This document shows positions 1-11,329 of a stretch of 64,000 nucleotides of DNA, in pieces. The position numbers and the translations under genes are program-made. The stretch lies in the NCBI RefSeq assembly GCF_022763305.1, contig NZ_JALEGT010000055.1, positions 62,001 through 126,000 of the forward strand, written 5' to 3'. The stretch comes from Marivita sp. GTDB lineage: Bacteria > Pseudomonadota > Alphaproteobacteria > Rhodobacterales > Rhodobacteraceae. The notes under the pieces were generated by a model. It worked only from the letters and a program-made list of their open reading frames with translations. It was not told where the DNA came from and did no database searches. The stretch's first letter is position 1. Each line of letters starts with the position of its first letter.

Positions 1-430
1 TGCGCACCGCCACATCCGCCTCGCGCATGGGCAGGTCGAGCACCCGTTCTTCCAGCATCAGGTCGATGTTCAGATCAGGGTATTTCTCATAAAGCTTGGG
101 CAGGCGCGGCGCGAGCCAGAGCGATCCGAACCCGATGGTGGTGGTGACGCGCAATTCGCCGAACACCTCTTCCTCGCTGTCGCGGATGCGGGCGGTGGCG
201 GCGTCGATGCGTTTGTTCATGGACCGTGTGGCATCGAACAGCAATTCGCCCTGTTCGGTGAGAATCAGCCCCCGCGCATGGCGGTGGAACAGCACCGTGT
301 TCAGCGATTCTTCAAGCGCCCTGATCTGGCGGGAGACCGCCGATTGCGACAGATGCAGGGCATCCCCCGCATGGGTGAGGCTGCCGGCATCGGCCACCGC
401 GTGAAATATTCTGAGCTTGTCCCAGTCCAT
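1..430 (-). CDS. LysR-family transcriptional regulator, C-terminus cut by window edge
   Basis: The 143 visible residues start MDWDKLRIFHAVADAGS and form the N-terminal winged helix-turn-helix of LysR regulators (recognition region LSQSAVSRQIRALEE, about residues 29-43), the linker helix, and the first part of the effector-binding domain (VTTTIGFGSLWLAPRLP). Its start codon is the complement of 428-430. The gene is divergent from the indolepyruvate oxidoreductase gene across a 165-base AT-rich gap that holds a LysR-type dyad at 531-549. It may therefore control that gene and itself, which is inference. The effector is unknown. About half of a typical 300-residue LysR protein is missing because the window begins inside it. 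Confidence 0.9.
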   Translation of the reverse strand, partial: MDWDKLRIFHAVADAGSLTHAGDALHLSQSAVSRQIRALEESLNTVLFHRHARGLILTEQGELLFDATRSMNKRIDAATARIRDSEEEVFGELRVTTTIGFGSLWLAPRLPKLYEKYPDLNIDLMLEERVLDLPMREADVAVR

Positions 431-530
431 GACATACACTTTCAATCGTTAAAAACGGTTTACATGACATAAGTCGTTATATGAATGACAACTTCACGTA
501 ACACTGAAATTTCAAAAGAATTTTGTGGTA

Positions 531-549
531 AGGTCAGCAATTGTGACCT
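531..549. promoter_or_regulatory. Candidate LysR operator between divergent genes
   Basis: Perfect inverted repeat AGGTCA-N7-TGACCT. It contains the T-N11-A pattern with flanking dyad typical of LysR boxes (T534 to A546). It lies 47 bases upstream of the oxidoreductase start and about 100 bases upstream of the LysR start. The assignment to this regulator rests on position and motif only. Confidence 0.45.
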
Positions 550-595
550 AAATTTATGCTAATATATGGGCACATTTCACGCAGGGAGGCGTCAA

Positions 596-3500
596 ATGAC
601 CAAAGCCGAGATCACGCTGAACGATCGCTTCGACCTGACGAAATCACCGGTGCTGCTGAATGGCACTCAGGCTCTGGTGCGCCTCATGCTGATGCAGAAG
701 GCACGGGACATCGCGGCGGGTCTGAATACGGCAGGCTATGTCACGGGCTATCGCGGATCGCCCCTGGGCGCGGTCGACATGCAGATGCACCGGGCCGAGC
801 GGTTCCTCAAGGCGGCGGACGTGACCTTCAAGGAAGGGCTGAACGAAGATCTGGCCGTGACTGCGCTCTGGGGCAGCCAGCAGGCCGAGTTGCGCGGCGA
901 AGGTCGGTATGACGGTGTCTTCGGTCTCTGGTACGGCAAGGGGCCGGGGGTGGACCGGTCGGGCGACGCGATGAAGCATGCCAACATGGCGGGCACGTCA
1001 CCCCATGGCGGGGTGCTGATGGCAATGGGGGATGACCATACAGGCGAATCCTCGACCGTGCTGCACCAGTCCGAATGGGCGATGATCGACGCCTATATGC
1101 CCGTGGTGTCGCCTGCGGGGGTGCAGGAAATTCTCGACTACGGCCTCTATGGCTTTGCTCTGTCTCGCTTTTCCGGGCTTTGGGTCGGCCTCAAGACGAT
1201 GAAGGACACGGTCGAGGTGACCTCTGTGGTCGATGGCCGTCCGGACCGGATGTCTTTTGTGCTGCCCGAGGTCGACATGCCCGAAGGCGGGCTGAACATC
1301 CGTCTTGCTGACACGCCCCACGCGCAGGAAGCGCGGATGATCGACCACAAACGCTTCGCCGCCGAGGCGTTTTCCCATGCCAACAAGATGGATAAACGCA
1401 TCTGGGGCAAGCCGGGTGCCAAGATCGGCTTTGTGGCGGCGGGCAAGAACTGGCTCGACCTCGTGCATGCGCTGTCGCTTCTGGGCATCGACGCGGCCGA
1501 GGCCGAGCGTCTTGGCATCACCACCTACAAGGTGGGGCAGACATGGCCGCTGGACATGCGTGGGTTCCACGACTGGGCCGAGGGGCTCGACCTGATCGTC
1601 GTGGTCGAAGAAAAGCGCAAGCTGATCGAGGTGCAGATCAAGGAAGCCATCTTTGACGACCGGCGCGGACGGCGTGTCTGGGGTTGGCACAAGGGCGGCG
1701 GGGCAGGGTCGATGCACGGGCCGGAACTCTTCCCGACCCGTGGGGCGCTGGACCCCATCCTGATCGCGGAGAAGCTAGGGCAAATCCTGATCGAGGAAGG
1801 CCGCGACACAGATCGCATCAAGGCCGGGATGCAAGCGATTGACGAAGCCAGGAAAGCCGACAACGCGGAAGAGATCGCGGCGCGTCTGCCGTATTTCTGT
1901 TCCGGCTGTCCGCATAACAGCTCGACCAAGGTGCCCGAGGGCAGCCGCGCCTATGCCGGGATCGGTTGTCATTACATGGTGCAGTGGATGGACCGCGAGA
2001 CCTTGGGCTTTACCCATATGGGGGCCGAGGGCGCGAACTGGATTGGGGAGTCGCTGTTCTCAAAAACGCCGCATGTTTTCCAGAACCTTGGTGACGGCAC
2101 CTACAACCACTCCGGCGTACAGGCCATTCGTGCCGCCATCGCGGCGGGGACGACAATCACCTACAAGATCCTCTACAACGATGCCGTTGCCATGACCGGC
2201 GGCCAGAAAAACGATGGCGGGTTGTCACCGCAGCAGATCGCGGCGGAACTGACCGCGATGGGGGTCAAGCACCTTGCTGTCGTCTATGACGAGAAGGAGG
2301 ATGTGGACCTGAAGTCCTTCCCGCAAGGCATTGAATTTGCGGAACGCGCCGATTTGCAAACCGTGCAGGCGAAGTTTGCAAAGACGGAAGGTGTCAGCGC
2401 CATCGTCTACATCCAGACCTGCGCTGCCGAGAAACGCCGCCGCCGCAAGCGGGGCCAGTTTCCGGACCCGGACAAGCGCGTGTTCATCAACACGGATGTC
2501 TGCGAAGGCTGCGGCGATTGTGGGGTGCAGTCGAACTGCGTGTCCATCGTGCCCAAGGAAACCGAACTGGGCCGGAAGCGGGCGATTGATCAGTCTTCCT
2601 GCAACAAGGATTTCTCGTGCCTCAAGGGGTTCTGCCCGTCCTTCGTGACGCTGGAAGGCGCGCAGGCGAAGAAGGCGGCGACCACATCGCTCGACCTGCC
2701 GGACCTGCCTGCGCCGGAATTGCCTACAATTGACGGCACGTGGAACGTCGTTGTGACGGGCGTTGGCGGGACCGGCGTCGTCACCATCGGCGCGGTGCTG
2801 GCGCAGGCGGCGCAGATCGACGGAAAGGGGGCCGGCATGATGGAAATGGCGGGCCTCGCCCAGAAGGGTGGTGCGGTGCATATCCATCTGCGGCTGGCCA
2901 ACACCCCCGCCGACATCAGCGCCATTCGCGTGGCGACCGGCGAGGCGGATGCTCTCATTGGCGGCGATCTGGTGGTCAGCGCCGGGGCCAAGACGCTGGG
3001 TCTCATGCGCACGGGCCGCACGGGAGGGGTGGTCAACAGCCACGAGATCATCACGGGCGATTTCACCCGCAACACCGAGTTCGCTCTGCCGACCGACCGT
3101 CTGACGGTGTCGCTTCAGGCGCGGTTGCGGGACAGGCTCGATCTGTTCGATGCCTCCGATCTGGCGAAGGCGACGCTGGGGGATTCGATCTTTTCCAACA
3201 TGATGATCCTCGGTGCCGCATGGCAGCGCGGACTGGTGCCGCTGACCTATGACGCCATCGTGCAGGCCATCGAGTTGAACGGGGCGGCGGCCGAGAAAAA
3301 CATCCGCGCCTTCGAGATCGGCCGCTGGGCGGTGCTGCATCCCGAGGACGCGGCGCGGGTGGCCGAACCCAAGGTGATCCCGCTGCCCAAGACGCTGGAC
3401 GAGAAGATCGCTTACAGATTTGACCATTTGGTAAAATATCAAAGCACGCGCTACGCCAAACGCTACCGTAAGCTGGTGGACGGTGTCTCGGACCCCCGTT

Positions 3501-4018
3501 TGAAAGAGGCAGTGGCGAAGGGCTATCACAAGCTCTTGGCCTACAAGGACGAATACGAGGTGTCCCGCCTGCATCTGGAAACCCGCGCCAAGGCGGAAGA
3601 ACAGTTCGGCGGTGACTTCAGGATGTCCTTTCACCTTGCCCCTCCGATGCTGTCCAAGACCGGGCCGGATGGGCGTCCGGTGAAAAAGCAGTATGGCGAG
3701 GGGATGCTCCGTGGCTTTGGTGTTTTGGCGAAACTCAAATGGCTGCGGGGTACGGTGTTCGACCCGTTTGGCAGCATCGACGAACGCCGCATGGAGCGTG
3801 CGTTGATCAAGCAATACGAGGCGGACATGCGTGAATGGCTGCCCAAGGCCAAGCCGGAAACGATGGATGCGCTGGTGGCCCTGGCGGAATTGCCGTTGCA
3901 GATCAGAGGTTTCGGTCCGGTCAAACACGCCAATGCCGCCAAGGCCGAGAAACGGCGGGAAGAGCTGCTGGCGGTGCTGCGGTCCGGTGGGGCCGGGTTG
4001 AAGCAGGCGGCGGAGTGA
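596..4018 (+). CDS. Indolepyruvate ferredoxin oxidoreductase, fused alpha/beta type
   Basis: Protein of 1140 residues. It oxidatively decarboxylates aryl pyruvates (indolepyruvate, phenylpyruvate), or related 2-oxo acids, to acyl-CoA with thiamine diphosphate and iron-sulfur clusters, passing electrons to ferredoxin. Domains in order: pyrimidine-binding domain (about 1-400; GYRGSPLGAVD); ThDP-binding domain (about 430-620; FCSGCPHNSST, then NLGDGTYNHSG with the GDG...N signature); a cysteine cluster near 634-650 (CEGCGDCGVQSNC); gamma-type domain (about 720-930; VVTGVGGTGVVTIG and MAGLAQKGGAVH); and an extra C-terminal domain typical of the long single-chain form. The ATG at 596 follows AGGGAGG at 583-589. 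An in-frame ATG at 566 has no ribosome site. Aromatic amino acid degradation is the likely role. Confidence 0.93.
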   Translation: MTKAEITLNDRFDLTKSPVLLNGTQALVRLMLMQKARDIAAGLNTAGYVTGYRGSPLGAVDMQMHRAERFLKAADVTFKEGLNEDLAVTALWGSQQAELRGEGRYDGVFGLWYGKGPGVDRSGDAMKHANMAGTSPHGGVLMAMGDDHTGESSTVLHQSEWAMIDAYMPVVSPAGVQEILDYGLYGFALSRFSGLWVGLKTMKDTVEVTSVVDGRPDRMSFVLPEVDMPEGGLNIRLADTPHAQEARMIDHKRFAAEAFSHANKMDKRIWGKPGAKIGFVAAGKNWLDLVHALSLLGIDAAEAERLGITTYKVGQTWPLDMRGFHDWAEGLDLIVVVEEKRKLIEVQIKEAIFDDRRGRRVWGWHKGGGAGSMHGPELFPTRGALDPILIAEKLGQILIEEGRDTDRIKAGMQAIDEARKADNAEEIAARLPYFCSGCPHNSSTKVPEGSRAYAGIGCHYMVQWMDRETLGFTHMGAEGANWIGESLFSKTPHVFQNLGDGTYNHSGVQAIRAAIAAGTTITYKILYNDAVAMTGGQKNDGGLSPQQIAAELTAMGVKHLAVVYDEKEDVDLKSFPQGIEFAERADLQTVQAKFAKTEGVSAIVYIQTCAAEKRRRRKRGQFPDPDKRVFINTDVCEGCGDCGVQSNCVSIVPKETELGRKRAIDQSSCNKDFSCLKGFCPSFVTLEGAQAKKAATTSLDLPDLPAPELPTIDGTWNVVVTGVGGTGVVTIGAVLAQAAQIDGKGAGMMEMAGLAQKGGAVHIHLRLANTPADISAIRVATGEADALIGGDLVVSAGAKTLGLMRTGRTGGVVNSHEIITGDFTRNTEFALPTDRLTVSLQARLRDRLDLFDASDLAKATLGDSIFSNMMILGAAWQRGLVPLTYDAIVQAIELNGAAAEKNIRAFEIGRWAVLHPEDAARVAEPKVIPLPKTLDEKIAYRFDHLVKYQSTRYAKRYRKLVDGVSDPRLKEAVAKGYHKLLAYKDEYEVSRLHLETRAKAEEQFGGDFRMSFHLAPPMLSKTGPDGRPVKKQYGEGMLRGFGVLAKLKWLRGTVFDPFGSIDERRMERALIKQYEADMREWLPKAKPETMDALVALAELPLQIRGFGPVKHANAAKAEKRREELLAVLRSGGAGLKQAAE

Positions 4019-4111
4019 TGCGTCATATGGCCGTTAAGGAACTGTTACATCTTTGCGGATAAATCAGAGCGCGCTAGCTGGGCGCGATCCAACATCTCTG
4101 GAGCCTGATTG

Positions 4112-4990
4112 GTGACGTCTTCCGCCGCCCGTGACATTTCCTACTCCTATTCCGCACGGTCCAAACCGGGCCGGGCCATGATCCGCCTGATGGAAAACGC
4201 CACGGGCCGTCTGACGCTGATCAAACGCGCTGCCGGGTATCAGGACGAGGTCGCGCAAGGCCGCGATTTCTGGGAGGTCATGGTCGACCGCTACGGCCTC
4301 AGCCTCGACGTGGTTGGTGGCTCGCTCGACAATATCCCGAGCACCGGTCCGCTGATCGTGATCGCCAACCATCCCTATGGCATTCTGGATGGGCTGATCC
4401 TTGGCCATATCCTGTCGGTCACGCGCGGCGATTTCCGCATTCTGGCGCACAAGGTTTTCCGCAAGGCTGAAGACCTCGACCGCATCATCCTGCCGGTCAA
4501 TTTCGACGAAACCAAGGACGCCATCGCGCAGAACATTGAAACCCGCAAGGTGGCGCTGGACTACCTGCGCGAGGGGGGCTGCGTTGGCGTGTTCCCCGGG
4601 GGGACCGTGTCCACCGCCGTCACCCCCTTTGCCAAACCGATGGATCCCGGCTGGCGGGGCTTTACCGCCCGCATGATCGCAAAATCCAATGCCACCGTGG
4701 TGCCGATCTATTTCGACGGCCACACCAGCCGTCTGTTCCAGCTGGCCAGCCATCTGCATTACACGCTGCGCATGGGGCTCTTGATCCAGGAATTCCGCAA
4801 GCGGGTCGACACTCCGGTGCGGATCGTGATCGGTGCGCCGATCCCCGCGCAGGAAATCGACAGCCGCAAAAAAGACGCGCGAGAGCTGATGGATTTTCTG
4901 CGCAAAGCCACGTATGAGCTGTCACCAACGCCGTATGCGTCCTATGACTACGGCTTCGAGTTTGAAGAGCGGCACCGGGCGCGCAACTGA
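4112..4990 (+). CDS. 1-acyl-sn-glycerol-3-phosphate acyltransferase-like protein (PlsC family)
   Basis: About 292 residues. Visible PlsC-family blocks are the acceptor-site motif NHPYGILDG (usual form NHxxxxD), [24 protein letters not shown] (block III, here FPGG) and [14 protein letters not shown] (block IV). These enzymes transfer an acyl chain to a lysophospholipid or lyso-ornithine-lipid at the inner membrane; the exact acceptor cannot be read from sequence. A GTG at 4112 is chosen because GGAG at 4100-4103 lies 8 bases upstream; a TTG at 4109 is the alternative. murI follows on the same strand after a short gap. Confidence 0.78.
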   Translation: MTSSAARDISYSYSARSKPGRAMIRLMENATGRLTLIKRAAGYQDEVAQGRDFWEVMVDRYGLSLDVVGGSLDNIPSTGPLIVIANHPYGILDGLILGHILSVTRGDFRILAHKVFRKAEDLDRIILPVNFDETKDAIAQNIETRKVALDYLREGGCVGVFPGGTVSTAVTPFAKPMDPGWRGFTARMIAKSNATVVPIYFDGHTSRLFQLASHLHYTLRMGLLIQEFRKRVDTPVRIVIGAPIPAQEIDSRKKDARELMDFLRKATYELSPTPYASYDYGFEFEERHRARN

Positions 4991-5022
4991 ACGCCGCCTC
5001 GTGCCGATTGCGCGAGGACAGT

Positions 5023-5835
5023 ATGGCGGTAGGCGTATTTGACAGCGGTCTGGGTGGGCTGACGGTGCTGGATGCGGTGTCCAGGCGTTTGCCCGACGTC
5101 CCCTTCGTCTATCTGGGCGACAACAAGCACGCGCCCTACGGCGTGCGCGATGCCGATGACGTCTACACCCTGACCTGTTCGGCAACCGAACGGCTGTGGG
5201 AGGCGGGCTGTGATCTGGTGATTCTGGCCTGCAACACGGCGTCTGCGGCGGCGCTCCGGCGGATGCAGGAAAGCTGGATTCCCCGCGACAAGCGGGTGCT
5301 GGGCGTGTTCGTGCCGCTGATCGAGGCGCTGACCGAACGGCAATGGGGCGACAATTCCCCGCCGCGCGAAGTGGCGGTGCAGCATGTGGCCCTGTTTGCA
5401 ACCCCGGCCACCGTGCGCAGCCGCGCCTTCCAGCGCGAATTGGCCTTCCGGGCCATTGGTGTGGATGTCGAAGCGCAGGCCTGCGGCGGTTTGGTGGATG
5501 CGATCGAAGAGGGCGACATGATCCTCGCCGAAGCGCTGGTCCGGTCGCATGTGGATGCGCTCAAGCGCAAGATGCCCAACCCGCAGGCGGCCATTCTGGG
5601 CTGCACGCATTACCCGCTGATGCAGGAGATCTTTCAGGATGCGCTGGGGCCGGAGGTGGCCGTCTACAGCCAAGCCAATCTGGTGGCCGAGTCGCTCGCG
5701 GACTACCTTGTGCGCCATCCCGACATGCTGGGGCCGGGCGCGGAGTCGATGTTTCTGACCACCGGTGATCCGAAAAGGGTTTCGGACCATGCCACGCAAT
5801 TCCTGCGACGACGGATCGAGTTCAGGGCCGCCTGA
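5023..5835 (+). CDS. murI: Glutamate racemase
   Basis: Protein of 270 residues. It interconverts L- and D-glutamate for peptidoglycan precursor synthesis in the cytoplasm. Family marks: [13 protein letters not shown] at the N-terminus, [11 protein letters not shown], the first catalytic cysteine in ILACNTASA (Cys70) and the second in [10 protein letters not shown]. The ATG at 5023 follows GAGG; a TTG at 5008 adds five residues without support. It lies in line with the preceding acyltransferase and with argC, and these may share a transcript. Confidence 0.95.
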   Translation: MAVGVFDSGLGGLTVLDAVSRRLPDVPFVYLGDNKHAPYGVRDADDVYTLTCSATERLWEAGCDLVILACNTASAAALRRMQESWIPRDKRVLGVFVPLIEALTERQWGDNSPPREVAVQHVALFATPATVRSRAFQRELAFRAIGVDVEAQACGGLVDAIEEGDMILAEALVRSHVDALKRKMPNPQAAILGCTHYPLMQEIFQDALGPEVAVYSQANLVAESLADYLVRHPDMLGPGAESMFLTTGDPKRVSDHATQFLRRRIEFRAA

Positions 5836-5884
5836 GCCTGTCACCGATCCTTTGCCATCACATATCGTCACCGGGAGTGACCAC

Positions 5885-6913
5885 ATGACCTGTAAAATCG
5901 CCATCATCGGTGCCAGCGGCTATACCGGAGCCGAATTGCTGCGCCTCATCGCCACCCATCCCGACATGGAGATCGCAGCACTTGCCGCGAATTCCAAGGC
6001 GGGCCAGACCATCGCACAGGTGTTTCCATTCCTGCGCCATCTCGACTTGCCAAAGCTGGTGACATGGGAAGAGATCGACTTTTCCGGCATTGATCTCTGT
6101 TTCTGTGCCTTGCCGCACAAGACCAGCCAGGAGGTGATCTCCAAACTGCCGACCGATCTGAAAATCGTGGATCTGTCCGCTGATTTCCGGCTGCGGGACC
6201 CGGCGGACTACCAGAAATGGTACGGCAACCCGCATGCAGCGGTCGAGATGCAGAAAGAGGCGGTTTACGGCCTGACCGAGTTCTACCGCGATGCGATCCG
6301 CGAGGCGCGGCTGGTGGCCGGCACGGGCTGCAACGCGGCAACCGGGCAGTATATTCTGCGGCCGTTGATCGCGGACCGGGTGATCGGGCTCAAGGACATC
6401 ATCCTCGACCTCAAATGCGCGGTGTCCGGGGCGGGGCGGTCGCTCAAGGAAAACCTGCTCCATGCAGAGCTGTCTGAGGGGTACAACGCCTATTCCGTGG
6501 GCGGCACGCACCGGCATTTGGGGGAATTCGATCAGGAATTCAGCGCTTTGGCGGGGGAAGAGGTGCGCGTGCAGTTCACGCCGCATCTGATCCCGGCGAA
6601 CCGGGGGATTCTTGCGACTTGTTACGTCAGCGGTGAGGCTCAGGCAGTGCATGACGCGCTGATCAAGGCCTATGCCGATGAGCCGTTCATTGAAGTGCTG
6701 CCCTTTGGCGAGACGCCGTCGACGCATCACGTGCGCGGATCGAATTTCTGCCATATTGGAGTTACAGGGGATCGGATCGAGGGGCGGGCGATCATCGTGG
6801 CGGCGCTGGACAACCTGACCAAGGGTTCGTCCGGGCAGGCGTTGCAGAACGCAAACCTGATGCTGGGTCTGGCAGAGACGTCGGGTCTGATGCTGGCGCC
6901 GTGTTTCCCCTGA
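5885..6913 (+). CDS. argC: N-acetyl-gamma-glutamyl-phosphate reductase
   Basis: Protein of 342 residues, the usual length. It carries out the third step of arginine synthesis, NADPH reduction of N-acetylglutamyl phosphate to the semialdehyde. The Rossmann motif [13 protein letters not shown] and the catalytic cysteine in [13 protein letters not shown] are present, as is the closing block [20 protein letters not shown] at 5873-5877 sits 7 bases before the ATG. The reading frame stays open well upstream but without a ribosome site. The palindrome at 6946-6969 follows the stop. Confidence 0.96.
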   Translation: MTCKIAIIGASGYTGAELLRLIATHPDMEIAALAANSKAGQTIAQVFPFLRHLDLPKLVTWEEIDFSGIDLCFCALPHKTSQEVISKLPTDLKIVDLSADFRLRDPADYQKWYGNPHAAVEMQKEAVYGLTEFYRDAIREARLVAGTGCNAATGQYILRPLIADRVIGLKDIILDLKCAVSGAGRSLKENLLHAELSEGYNAYSVGGTHRHLGEFDQEFSALAGEEVRVQFTPHLIPANRGILATCYVSGEAQAVHDALIKAYADEPFIEVLPFGETPSTHHVRGSNFCHIGVTGDRIEGRAIIVAALDNLTKGSSGQALQNANLMLGLAETSGLMLAPCFP

Positions 6914-6945
6914 GCCGGCGCCCCCAGAATTTTATGGGCGGGCCC

Positions 6946-6969
6946 CAGATTCTTCGTACGAAGAATCTG
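6946..6969. repeat. Perfect 24-bp palindrome downstream of argC
   Basis: Arms CAGATTCTTC around the core GTAC are fully self-complementary. It shares the inner 12 bases CTTCGTACGAAG with the palindrome at 54241-54264, while the outer six bases of each arm differ yet still pair. The sequence just upstream (from about 6925, CAGAATTTT followed by GCGGGCCCC) resembles the complement of 54313-54347, as if a companion palindrome had been partly deleted. There is no U tract, so it is not a textbook terminator. Confidence 0.8.
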
Positions 6970-7129
6970 ATCCAGACGGGTTGAAAAAGAGTTAACTCGA
7001 GTGCGCTGCCCCGACCTTGGGTTGGGGAGGCGCGAAAAACGGATCAGGGGCTGCGTCAAATTGATCAGGCGCAGTTCCCGAAACATGTTTTCGTGTCTAT
7101 ATTGAACCGAACATCGTCGGGAGGACGTG

Positions 7130-7585
7130 ATGGCCCTGAAATCGTTGAAGAAACAACGCCGCATCCAAGTGATCGCCCTGGCGACGGTCGCCCTGATCCT
7201 GTCGACGGCGCTGATCGGCTACGGCATGCGGGACGGCATCAACTTCTTCCGCTCTCCCAGTCAGGTCGTGGCCGAACCGCCAGCACCGAATGAGGTGTTC
7301 CGCATCGGTGGCCTGGTCGAGGAAGGGTCGATCATCCGGGGACAGGGGTCGTCGGTGTCTTTCCGCGTGACGGACGGCGGGGCCACTGTGCCGGTGGTCT
7401 ATACCGGTGTGCTGCCCGATCTCTTTTCCGAGAACGAAGGGATGGTGGGCACAGGGCGCTTCATCAATGGCGTGTTTGAAGCCTCTGAAATTCTTGCGAA
7501 ACACGACGAAGAGTACATGCCCGCCGAGGTGGTCGATGCACTGAAGGAACAGGGCATCTACAAGGACCCGAACGCGGGCAGTTGA
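7130..7585 (+). CDS. ccmE: Cytochrome c maturation protein CcmE, haem chaperone
   Basis: Protein of 151 residues with an N-terminal membrane anchor (about 13-33, VIALATVALILSTALIG) and a periplasmic beta-barrel. It receives haem from CcmCD and passes it to the CcmFH ligase. The haem-binding His125 and Tyr129 lie in LAKHDEEYMP. GGGAGG at 7119-7124 favours the ATG at 7130 over the GTG at 7127. Its partners ccmF and ccmH are about 15 kb downstream on the same strand, separated by unrelated genes. A strong terminator follows. Confidence 0.95.
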   Translation: MALKSLKKQRRIQVIALATVALILSTALIGYGMRDGINFFRSPSQVVAEPPAPNEVFRIGGLVEEGSIIRGQGSSVSFRVTDGGATVPVVYTGVLPDLFSENEGMVGTGRFINGVFEASEILAKHDEEYMPAEVVDALKEQGIYKDPNAGS

Positions 7586-7622
7586 GCGCGTATGCGCGTC
7601 TTTCCGCACCTCACACAAAACA

Positions 7623-7657
7623 GGCCGGGCGCACAGCACCCGGCCTTGTCATTTTTT
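7623..7657 (+). terminator. Rho-independent terminator after ccmE
   Basis: Stem GGCCGGG / CCCGGCC (7623-7629 and 7639-7645) with a 9-base loop, then TTTTTT at 7652-7657. It lies between the convergent ccmE and eno. Confidence 0.85.
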
Positions 7658-7676
7658 GCATGGTCCGTCAGTCCGA

Positions 7677-9032
<1,356 letters not shown>

Positions 9033-9038
<6 letters not shown>

Positions 9039-9926
9039 GGCGGCTGCGATCCTCTGGCGCTCCTGGTCCAGCGCGAGCTTGCGTTCGCGGTACAGCGCAT
9101 AAAGCCCGGCGGTCAGGATGATGGCCGCGCCCAGAAGGGTCAGCGCATCAGGGCGTTCGCCGAAGACAAGAATGCCGAGGCTCATCGTGAAGACCAGACG
9201 GGTGTAGCGGAACGGGGACACGATGGCAGCCGGGGCCATGCGCATGGCCTGCGTGACGGCATAGTAGCCCAGAGCGGTCACGATGATCCCGGCGCCCATG
9301 TGCCACATGGTGAGTGCCGGGACAGAGGTTGGCGCATCCGAGACCAGACTCAGACCGAAGCCGATCGGAATGGTGGCTGCAAACCCCCATGTGGCCAGTG
9401 AAATCGACGGGATATGCGCGGGGGACAGGCGTGTGATGAGGTCACGCAAACCCAACCCGCAGACGCCCATCACCGCAAAGAGGGCGGCCGGTTGAAAGCC
9501 TTCCGCACCGGGCCGGATCACCAGCAGCATACCGATGAGGCCCGCAAGAATCGCGAGCCAGCGCCGCAGTCCGACTGGTTCCTTCAGGAAGATCGCGGCA
9601 CTCAGCGTGACGACAAGCGGGGCCATCTGCATGATCGCGGCAAAGAGCGAGAGCGGGATCGCGCCGATGGACAGCACAAGACCAAGCCCGCCGATGATCT
9701 CGAGCCAGCTGCGGGCGAGAACCCACGGATGCAGGGCGTCGCGGCTCAGCAGGTTCGCCCTCTGCCACTTTGCGATGAGCATAAAGCACAGCGTCCCGCC
9801 AAGGCTGAGATAGAACATGACGTGACCGGGGGACAGAACGAGCGACGACAGTTTGATGAACGCATCGCTCAGTGCCAGAAGCGCCATGGCGAGGATCATC
9901 AAGAGGATGGCGCGAACGACTTGCAT
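9033..9926 (-). CDS. EamA-family (DMT) transporter, first of three in this region
   Basis: Protein of 297 residues with about ten hydrophobic helices arranged as two EamA repeats. The first repeat ends near APLVVTLSAAIFLKEPVG and the second near TRLVFTMSLGILVFGERPD; the acidic-proline ends (KEPVG, GERPD) are the usual repeat markers. Drug/metabolite transporters of this kind export or import small metabolites across the inner membrane. The substrate cannot be told from sequence. It is co-directional with eno downstream, separated by about 80 bases. Confidence 0.85.
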
Positions 9927-9980
9927 GGGATGCAGTTACGCCTGTTTCCCGCAAGACACCAGAGGCCTTGACCCCGGCAG

Positions 9981-10391
9981 TCACTTCTTGATCGGCACAC
10001 CGTAGAGTTCGAGCTTGTGGCCCTTGAGCCGATAGCCCAGCTTGGCTGCGATCTTTTCCTGAAGGGCCTCGATTTCGGGGTCGACGAATTCGATCACCTT
10101 GCCGGTGGTCAGGTCGATCAGGTGGTCGTGGTGGTCGCGTTCCGCATCCTCATAGCGGGCACGGCCGTCGCCAAAATCCACTTTCTCGAGAATTCCCGCT
10201 TCTTCGAAGAGTTTCACGGTCCGGTAAACCGTTGCGATCGAGATATTCGGATCGCGCCCGGCGGCGCGGGCATAGAGCTCTTCGACATGCGGATGGTCGT
10301 TGGCCTCTTCGAGAACCTGCGCGATGGTGCGCCGTTGTTCGGTCAGGCGCAGGCCCTGCGCTTCGCAGCGGGAGATGATGGTTTCGGACAT
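9981..10391 (-). CDS. Fur-family transcriptional regulator (Fur/Mur type)
   Basis: Protein of 136 residues. The N-terminal winged helix has RLTEQRRTIAQVLEE and the DNA-recognition segment ISIATVYRTVKLFEEAG. The dimerisation domain has the metal-site run ERDHHDHLIDLTTGKVIEF. The CxxC pairs of zinc-containing Fur proteins are absent (LIDLTTG where E. coli Fur has LICLDCG), as in many alphaproteobacterial Fur/Mur proteins that sense manganese or iron. The start is the ATG complementary to 10389-10391. Targets are not evident in the window. Confidence 0.88.
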   Translation of the reverse strand: MSETIISRCEAQGLRLTEQRRTIAQVLEEANDHPHVEELYARAAGRDPNISIATVYRTVKLFEEAGILEKVDFGDGRARYEDAERDHHDHLIDLTTGKVIEFVDPEIEALQEKIAAKLGYRLKGHKLELYGVPIKK

Positions 10392-10468
10392 CGCCGGGCC
10401 TCGTGTCTTTGGTGCGCTCCGGTTTACCGAACTGCGCAGGTCAATGCCAGAATGCGCAGGCCGTTTTT

Positions 10469-11314
10469 TTATGCCCTGCGGCGGAGGTGCCAGAGATAGG
10501 TGGCCAGTGCCGCGACGACAATGGTGCCGCCGGTCAACAGGCGGACGGAGGGGGTTTCCCCGATCACCATCCAGACCCAGACTGGCCCGAGCACGGTCTC
10601 GAGCAGGAGAACCAGACTGACATTGACCGAGGCGGTGTGACGCGAGGCTTCGGACATCAGGTAGAACGAGGCGGGCAGCACGATCCAACTGGCTGTCGCG
10701 ATGGCCCAGGTTGTGCCAGACGCCATCTCTTGCGGAGAGGTCAGCGAAAAGGCCGTCAGGCCGGCCAGAGCAGACCCGGTGCCGACGGCGGTCAGAAGTG
10801 GCATGTCCGGATTGTGGCGCAGCAGCGTGAAACTGAGCGCGAGGCTCAGGGCAACCCCTAGCCCACAGGCCACACCAACCAGCGCGCTTTTGGTGATGGC
10901 GAGATCCCCCTTGCCGGTCATGGCCAGAACGATGCCGCCGCCCACCACCGCGATGGTGGCCCATGTCGCCGGGCGCGTTGGCTGTCCATAAAGCACGCGG
11001 GACAGGATTGCGGCCCAGATCGGCACCGTTGCCACGGCGATCAGGACGAGCGCGACCGGTGCCAGCGAGATGGCAGGCGCAAAGAGCGAGGCATTGGCCC
11101 ATTGCGCCAGCACCAGAGCCACTCCGACCCCTGAGGCCAGCCGCGGGAACAGGCGGACCTGTCCGGTCAGTGTCGCAGCGACCAGAAAGACCGTGCCCAT
11201 TGCCAGCCCGCGCCACGCCACCAGAGGTGCGGCTTCGAGCCCCGACAGGCGGATGAGAAGAGCGTCCGGCGTCAGGATGAGCACGCCGAGACACGCCAGC
11301 AGAATGCCTTTCAT
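10469..11314 (-). CDS. EamA-family (DMT) transporter, second of three
   Basis: Protein of 281 residues, almost entirely hydrophobic helices in two EamA repeats, beginning MKGILLACLGVLILTPDALLIRLSG and ending with a short basic tail LWHLRRRA. The second repeat ends near ETVLGPVWVWMVIGETPS. It is clearly diverged from the transporters at 9033 and 12270, so this is not a recent tandem duplication. It is followed downstream on the same strand by the Fur-type gene after 77 bases. Substrate unknown. Confidence 0.84.
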   Translation of the reverse strand: MKGILLACLGVLILTPDALLIRLSGLEAAPLVAWRGLAMGTVFLVAATLTGQVRLFPRLASGVGVALVLAQWANASLFAPAISLAPVALVLIAVATVPIWAAILSRVLYGQPTRPATWATIAVVGGGIVLAMTGKGDLAITKSALVGVACGLGVALSLALSFTLLRHNPDMPLLTAVGTGSALAGLTAFSLTSPQEMASGTTWAIATASWIVLPASFYLMSEASRHTASVNVSLVLLLETVLGPVWVWMVIGETPSVRLLTGGTIVVAALATYLWHLRRRA

Positions 11315-11329
11315 AAAGTTGCGTCTGGA

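Noticed and set aside
3417-3437. Partial palindrome (GATTTGACC / GGTAAAAT) in the oxidoreductase gene resembling the moeA hairpin
   Set aside because: The stem has a mismatch and the encoded residues fit the domain; most likely chance.
2225-3928. Long open frame antisense to the oxidoreductase gene
   Set aside because: GC-rich DNA gives long antisense frames; composition is Arg/His-rich without domains, and the plus-strand gene is certain.
6989-6998. GAGTTAACTC palindrome upstream of ccmE as a CtrA or other operator
   Set aside because: A 10-base AT-centred palindrome alone is weak, and the second TTAA half of a CtrA site is missing.
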